DNA of 17,907 bases from NCBI GenBank assembly GCA_030636765.1, contig DAOVWI010000027.1:1-17907 (forward strand), in the 5' to 3' direction. The position numbers and the translations under genes were made by a program. Numbering within the stretch: position 1 is the stretch's first letter; the number at the start of each line of letters is the position of its first letter. This DNA comes from Gemmatimonadales bacterium. Lineage in GTDB: Bacteria; Gemmatimonadota; Gemmatimonadetes; Palauibacterales; Palauibacteraceae. The notes under the pieces were generated by a model. That model was not told where the DNA came from. It saw only the letters and a list, made by a program, of their open reading frames with translations, and made no database searches. Positions 14,397 through 17,907 of the stretch are shown in pieces.

Positions 14397-15151
14397 AGGC
14401 GATGATCCTCGCCGCCGGCGTCGGCAAGCGGTTGAGGCCTCACACCGATCGCACCCCGAAGGCGCTGGTGGAGGTCGCAGGCATCCCGATGATCGCCAGG
14501 GTGGCTCGCCGCCTGGTCGAGGCCGGCGCCGAGCGGCTCATCATCAACCTTCACCACCACGCCGACCAGATCGAGGAGTACGTGAGAGAGCGGGACGAAT
14601 TCGGCGTCGAGGTTCTCTTCTCCCGCGAGCCGGAGGCTCCTCTGGAGACGGGCGGCGGCCTTCTGGCCGCAGCCGGACTGTTCCAGAAGAAGGCCCCCTT
14701 CTTCCTGCACAACGTGGACGTGATCTGCGATGCCGATCTCGGCGACATGTACGCCGCCCATCGGAGCCGGAGCCCGATCGCCACACTCGCCGTGAACCGC
14801 CGGGAGACCTCACGTCCGCTGCTCGTCGATGACGACGGTTTCCGCGGGCTAGCCAACCGGAACACCGGCTGGAGGGCCGAAGCCCGGCGGGCTAGCGGAC
14901 GGACGAGGGAGATCGGGTTCGCGGGGATACACGTCCTGTCGCCCGACATCTTCTCCCGGATCACGGAGCGGGGGCGCTTCTCGATCATGGACGTCTATCT
15001 GCGCCTCGCCGCCGATGGGTGCCTCATCGATACGTTCGACGTGACCGACGCGCTCTGGCTCGAGGTCGGGGATCCGAAGCGGCTGGAGCGTGCCTGTCGC
15101 GCCCTGGCGGCGGGCGGTGAGCCGGAGGAAGAGGACCTGCCGGACGCGTGA
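14375..15151 (+). CDS. murU: MurU-like sugar-1-phosphate nucleotidyltransferase
   Basis: A 258-residue nucleotidyltransferase that, by context, should join MurNAc-1-phosphate and UTP to UDP-MurNAc, the step after AmgK. It shows the family signature LAAGVGKRLRPHT (12-24), PKALVEVAG (28-36), the ETGGGL uridine-binding turn (91-96) and NVDVICDAD (113-121) with metal-binding acids. The end is GRFSIMDVYLRLA...DALWLEVGDPKRLERA. Mannose-1-phosphate guanylyltransferases share these motifs, so the substrate call rests on the overlapping kinase gene. GTG 14375 is chosen for a GGAG eight bases upstream, and because starting at ATG 14402 would remove residues ahead of the MILAAG strand. An acidic tail (EPEEEDLPDA) follows the domain. 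Its stop overlaps the queG GTG (GTGA, 15148-15151). Confidence 0.85.
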   Translation: MARGDPVEAMILAAGVGKRLRPHTDRTPKALVEVAGIPMIARVARRLVEAGAERLIINLHHHADQIEEYVRERDEFGVEVLFSREPEAPLETGGGLLAAAGLFQKKAPFFLHNVDVICDADLGDMYAAHRSRSPIATLAVNRRETSRPLLVDDDGFRGLANRNTGWRAEARRASGRTREIGFAGIHVLSPDIFSRITERGRFSIMDVYLRLAADGCLIDTFDVTDALWLEVGDPKRLERACRALAAGGEPEEEDLPDA

Positions 15152-16275
15152 ACACCTCCGACCTGAAGGAGCGACTGCGCGAAGCCGCCCTCGAGCTGGG
15201 CTTCGATCAGGCCGGGTTCGCACCGGCTGCCGAGCCGCCGAACGCCAAGGCCTACCTGGCGTGGCTAGAGCGGGGCTGGCATGGGGAGATGAGCTACATG
15301 GCCCGGGAGGACGCCGTGCGGCGGCGTCTGGCTCCTGCCGAGGCGCTTCCGGGCTGTCGGACGATCATCGTCGTGAGCCTCGGCTATGCGGCGGCCGATG
15401 GGGAGAGTGCCCGCGAGAGCTCGGACGCGGAGATCTCGCGGTACGCCAGGGGACGGGACTACCACGGGATCTTCGAGGAGCGTCTGGCGGCGCTCTCCGC
15501 GGTTCTGGCGGAGGCGGCTCCCGGCGAGAGGACCCTCCCCTACGTGGACTACGGCCCCGTGCTGGAGCGAGATCACGCCCAGCGAGCGGGCCTCGGGTGG
15601 ATCGGGAAGAACACGATGCTGATCGATCCGCGCCTCGGCTCCTACCTGCTGCTCGGCGAGCTCCTTACGACCCTCGATCTCCCGCCGGATGAGCCCTTCA
15701 CGGCCGATCATTGCGGGACGTGCGTCCGGTGCATTGAGGCATGCCCGACCGGTGCGATCCGGCTCTCCCGTGGCCTTGATGCGCGCCTCTGCATCAGCTA
15801 TTTGACGATCGAGCTGCGCGGTCCCATTCCACTCGACCTCAGGCCGCTGATCGGGAACCGGGTGTTCGGTTGCGACATCTGCCAGGAGGTGTGTCCATGG
15901 AACCGGGAGGTTCCGGAGGGCCGCGAGCCGGAGCTGAGGTCGGACGCGGCTGGGGCCCAGGCCGTTGCCGGCCGCCCGGTACCGCCAGCGACGATGGCTG
16001 CTTGGGCCACGGAGCTGCTCGAGCTGTCGGACGGGGAGTTCCGGCACCGCTACCGAGGCACCGCCCTTCTGCGGCCGGGCCGCGAGGGACTGCTTCGCAA
16101 CCTGTGTGTCGGTCTCGGCAACAGTGGGCGGGCCGACGCGATTCCGGTGCTCGAGCGGTGTCTGGCGGCCGGGTCGGAGCTGGTGCGGGATCACGCCTGC
16201 TGGGCGCTGGAGAGGGTCGCGAACGCAACGGAGCGGATCGGAGGCAGGCCCTGCAGGCGGACTCGTAGGGCCTAG
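15148..16275 (+). CDS. queG: Epoxyqueuosine reductase
   Basis: Catalyses the last step of queuosine synthesis, reducing epoxyqueuosine in tRNA with cobalamin and two 4Fe-4S clusters. The 375-residue protein has the QueG signature YVDYGPVLERDHAQRAGLGWIGKNTML (131-157) with the catalytic Asp134. Ferredoxin-like cysteines are C189-x2-C192-x2-C195-x3-C199-P and C242-x2-C245-x3-C249-P, plus Cys215. A C-terminal helical part with a HEAT-like repeat (ALLRPGREGLLRNLCVGLGNSG onwards) is usual in full-length QueG. The GTG at 15148 forms a four-base overlap with the preceding stop. It ends the rightward run; its TAG shares a CTAG with the opposing fabF stop. Confidence 0.95.
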   Translation: MNTSDLKERLREAALELGFDQAGFAPAAEPPNAKAYLAWLERGWHGEMSYMAREDAVRRRLAPAEALPGCRTIIVVSLGYAAADGESARESSDAEISRYARGRDYHGIFEERLAALSAVLAEAAPGERTLPYVDYGPVLERDHAQRAGLGWIGKNTMLIDPRLGSYLLLGELLTTLDLPPDEPFTADHCGTCVRCIEACPTGAIRLSRGLDARLCISYLTIELRGPIPLDLRPLIGNRVFGCDICQEVCPWNREVPEGREPELRSDAAGAQAVAGRPVPPATMAAWATELLELSDGEFRHRYRGTALLRPGREGLLRNLCVGLGNSGRADAIPVLERCLAAGSELVRDHACWALERVANATERIGGRPCRRTRRA

Positions 16276-17516
16276 TTCTCGAAGCGCCGCAGCAGCAGGG
16301 TCGCGTTGATTCCCCCGAAGCCGAACGAGTTGGTGAGCATGTGCTCGGCCTGGAACGCCTCGCCTTCGGTCGCCACGTAACGAAGCGAGCAGCCTTCCCC
16401 GGGCTCGTCCAGGTTGAGGCTCGGCGGCAGCCAGTCGTGGTGCAGGGCGAGTGCGACGATCCCGGCCTCGATCGCCCCCGACGCTCCGAGGGCGTGGCCG
16501 TAGTACGCCTTCGTGCCGCTCACCCGAAGCTCGGCCGCCCGCGCACCGCACACCGATCGGATCGCCCCAGCCTCGGTGGCGTCGTTGAGCGGTGTGGAGG
16601 ATCCGTGGGCGTTCACGTAGTCGACCGCGGACGTTCCCACCTCCCCGTCGGCGAGGGCGAGCTCCATGGCGCGCGCCGCCTGACGTCCGTCGGGAAGAGG
16701 GGCCGTCATGTGGTAGCCGTCGATCGTCGTCCCGAAGCCGCGGATCTCGGCGTAAATCCTGGCGTTGCGCCGGAGCGCGCCTCCCAGCTCTTCCAGCACG
16801 AGCACGGCGGCGCCCTCGCCCATGACGAAACCGTCACGCTCCCGGTCGAACGGCCGGCACGCGCGCTCGGGGTCTCCGTTTCGAGTCGACATGGCGCGGA
16901 GGATGGCGAACGCTCCGAAGGAGAGCGGTGAGAGCGGGGCCTCGGCGCCGCCCGCCAGCGCCACGTCGGCCTCGCCGTCCCGAATCAACCGATAGGCATG
17001 GCCGATCGCGATGGCTCCCGATGCGCAGCTCATCGCATTCGTAGAATTCGGACCCGTGAACCCGTACTCGATCGCGATGTTGCAGCTCGCCGCGCCTCCG
17101 AACACCGAGAGAGCGAGCATCGGGTTCACCGCCCGGATCCCACCGGCCATGTATTTGGCGTGCTCGCTTTCCGCGAGCGTGACGCCGCCCAGCGCCGAGC
17201 CCATCTGCACCGCTACCCGCTCGGGAACCGTTGTGCCCGGATCCAGCCCGGCGTCCTCCAGCGCCATGCTCGTGGACGTGAGAGCGAAGGCGCTGTACCG
17301 GTCTATCCGCCGCGCCCGCTTCGCACCGAACCGGTCGGCCACGTTGAAGTTGGGCACCTCCGCCGCGATGCGCGTGCGAAAAAGGCTGGCGTCGAAGGAC
17401 GTGATCGAGGCGATCCCGGACCGACGACGCTGAAGGCCGCTCCACAAGCCGTCGGCCCCCTCTCCGATCGGCGTCACGCAGCCGAGGCCCGTGATCGCGA
17501 CCCGTCTACGCGCCAT
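16272..17516 (-). CDS. fabF: Beta-ketoacyl-ACP synthase II-like (KAS) enzyme
   Basis: Condenses acyl chains with malonyl-ACP. The 414-residue thiolase-fold protein starts MARRRVAITGLGCVTPIG and has the complete Cys-His-His site: Cys164 in NAMSCASGAIAIGHAYRLI, His304 in VNAHGSSTPLNDATE, and Lys336/His341 in GTKAYYGHALGASGAIEAG, with NSFGFGGINATLLL near the end. Length is that of FabF. The GSSTPLND and KAYYGH variants and the SRPBCC neighbour leave open a polyketide-type or specialised lipid role rather than bulk fatty-acid synthesis. The ATG at 17516 has GAGG three bases upstream and overlaps the SRPBCC gene by 11 bases. An in-frame extension to 17567 lies inside that gene. Its stop overlaps queG tail to tail. 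Confidence 0.93.
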   Translation of the reverse strand: MARRRVAITGLGCVTPIGEGADGLWSGLQRRRSGIASITSFDASLFRTRIAAEVPNFNVADRFGAKRARRIDRYSAFALTSTSMALEDAGLDPGTTVPERVAVQMGSALGGVTLAESEHAKYMAGGIRAVNPMLALSVFGGAASCNIAIEYGFTGPNSTNAMSCASGAIAIGHAYRLIRDGEADVALAGGAEAPLSPLSFGAFAILRAMSTRNGDPERACRPFDRERDGFVMGEGAAVLVLEELGGALRRNARIYAEIRGFGTTIDGYHMTAPLPDGRQAARAMELALADGEVGTSAVDYVNAHGSSTPLNDATEAGAIRSVCGARAAELRVSGTKAYYGHALGASGAIEAGIVALALHHDWLPPSLNLDEPGEGCSLRYVATEGEAFQAEHMLTNSFGFGGINATLLLRRFEN

Positions 17517-17907
17517 CGGCCTCGACCGCTCGCTTGATTCCGTCCAGCGTCCGTCCCGCCACGACATGGATGAAATGAGGCCCGATCACCCGGCTGGCGG
17601 CGAATCCGCCGATCAAGGGCCACCCACGCCCCTCCCAGTCGTGTACGATGGAAAGGAGCGTACCGCCGTCCGCCTCCTCGATCCGCCACTCGACGTTCAT
17701 GCCCCGGGTGATGCCGCCCACGTGACGATACCGGATGACGCCGGCTTGGGGATCGGAATCCATCTCCGACGCCCACCAGATCGGGTAGCGCAGCGGTCCG
17801 AACTGGCGGTACGCCCCCATCTCGACCCGGCCCCTTCCGAAGCCGTCACGGCGCTGGAAGCGCACGTAACGGTAGTGAGGCAGGATCTGCGGCCAGCGTT
17901 CGACGTC
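17506..17907 (-). CDS. SRPBCC/polyketide cyclase-like protein, 5' end cut by window edge
   Basis: The visible 133 residues run from the window edge (DVERWPQILPHYRYVRFQRRDG) to the TGA at 17506. The opening matches the SRPBCC/START-like fold pattern, in which Asp-Val-x-x-Trp-Pro-x-x-x-P-H-Y-R-x-V precedes the first long strand pair. Further strands (YPIWWASEMD, VIRYRHVG, VEWRIEEADGGTLLSIVHDWEG) and a closing helix (VVAGRTLDGIKRAVEADGA) follow, as in cyclase/aromatase or ligand-binding members of about 150 residues. The GTG at 17865 is not a convincing start, because the conserved motif lies upstream of it. It overlaps fabF by 11 bases on the same strand. It could be an aromatase/cyclase partner of the synthase or a generic lipid-binding protein. 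Confidence 0.8.
   Translation of the reverse strand, partial: DVERWPQILPHYRYVRFQRRDGFGRGRVEMGAYRQFGPLRYPIWWASEMDSDPQAGVIRYRHVGGITRGMNVEWRIEEADGGTLLSIVHDWEGRGWPLIGGFAASRVIGPHFIHVVAGRTLDGIKRAVEADGA

Noticed and set aside
16200..16350. Rho-independent terminator between queG and fabF
   Set aside because: The genes overlap at CTAG and I see no hairpin followed by a T run on either strand.

Overview
The window is a gene-dense, very GC-rich stretch of chromosome from a Gram-negative-type bacterium. Two predicted lipoproteins and a MurNAc-recycling gene pair point to a diderm. The third codon positions are strongly G/C biased, and the style resembles Gemmatimonadota or a neighbouring phylum, but nothing in the window fixes the taxonomy. 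No rRNA, tRNA, CRISPR, insertion sequence or long intergenic region was seen; the longest gap is 146 bases.

Layout. Positions 1-4178 hold five leftward genes that read away from 4178. In transcription order they are a cytosolic glycerophosphodiester phosphodiesterase (ugpQ type), DNA polymerase IV (dinB), an HD-domain hydrolase, a 48-residue MetS-like small membrane protein, and a lipoprotein peptidase of the M49 (dipeptidyl peptidase III) type cut by the window edge. A divergent promoter region (4179-4324) separates them from twelve rightward genes (4325-16275). All gaps between these twelve are 21-22 bases or less, and several genes overlap, so they look like one transcription unit. Their order is glyS; a gluzincin-like protein that has lost its zinc ligands; an alpha/beta hydrolase; an NSS sodium symporter; a 40-residue lipoprotein; a flavin reductase; an HExxH metallopeptidase; a site-2 protease with CBS domains; endonuclease III (nth); an AmgK-like sugar kinase fused to a RapZ C-terminal domain; a MurU-like nucleotidyltransferase; and epoxyqueuosine reductase (queG). 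queG meets a leftward beta-ketoacyl-ACP synthase (fabF-like) tail to tail, the two stop codons sharing one CTAG. fabF is preceded by an SRPBCC/cyclase-like gene cut by the right edge.

How the genes work together. The clearest functional unit is the kinase-RapZ-C fusion plus the nucleotidyltransferase. Together they could turn MurNAc into UDP-MurNAc, the AmgK-MurU cell-wall recycling route, with a domain that in E. coli RapZ senses glucosamine-6-phosphate built into the kinase. The other rightward genes are mostly housekeeping (translation, DNA repair, tRNA modification) mixed with transport and proteolysis. The KAS/SRPBCC pair may be the edge of a fatty-acid or polyketide-type locus.

The most unusual points are the kinase-RapZ-C fusion; the pseudo-peptidase after glyS; the MetS-like subunit separated from the only NSS transporter in view; an acidic residue at the probable Na1 site of that transporter; a 40-residue lipoprotein with a strong ribosome binding site; and the shared CTAG stop.
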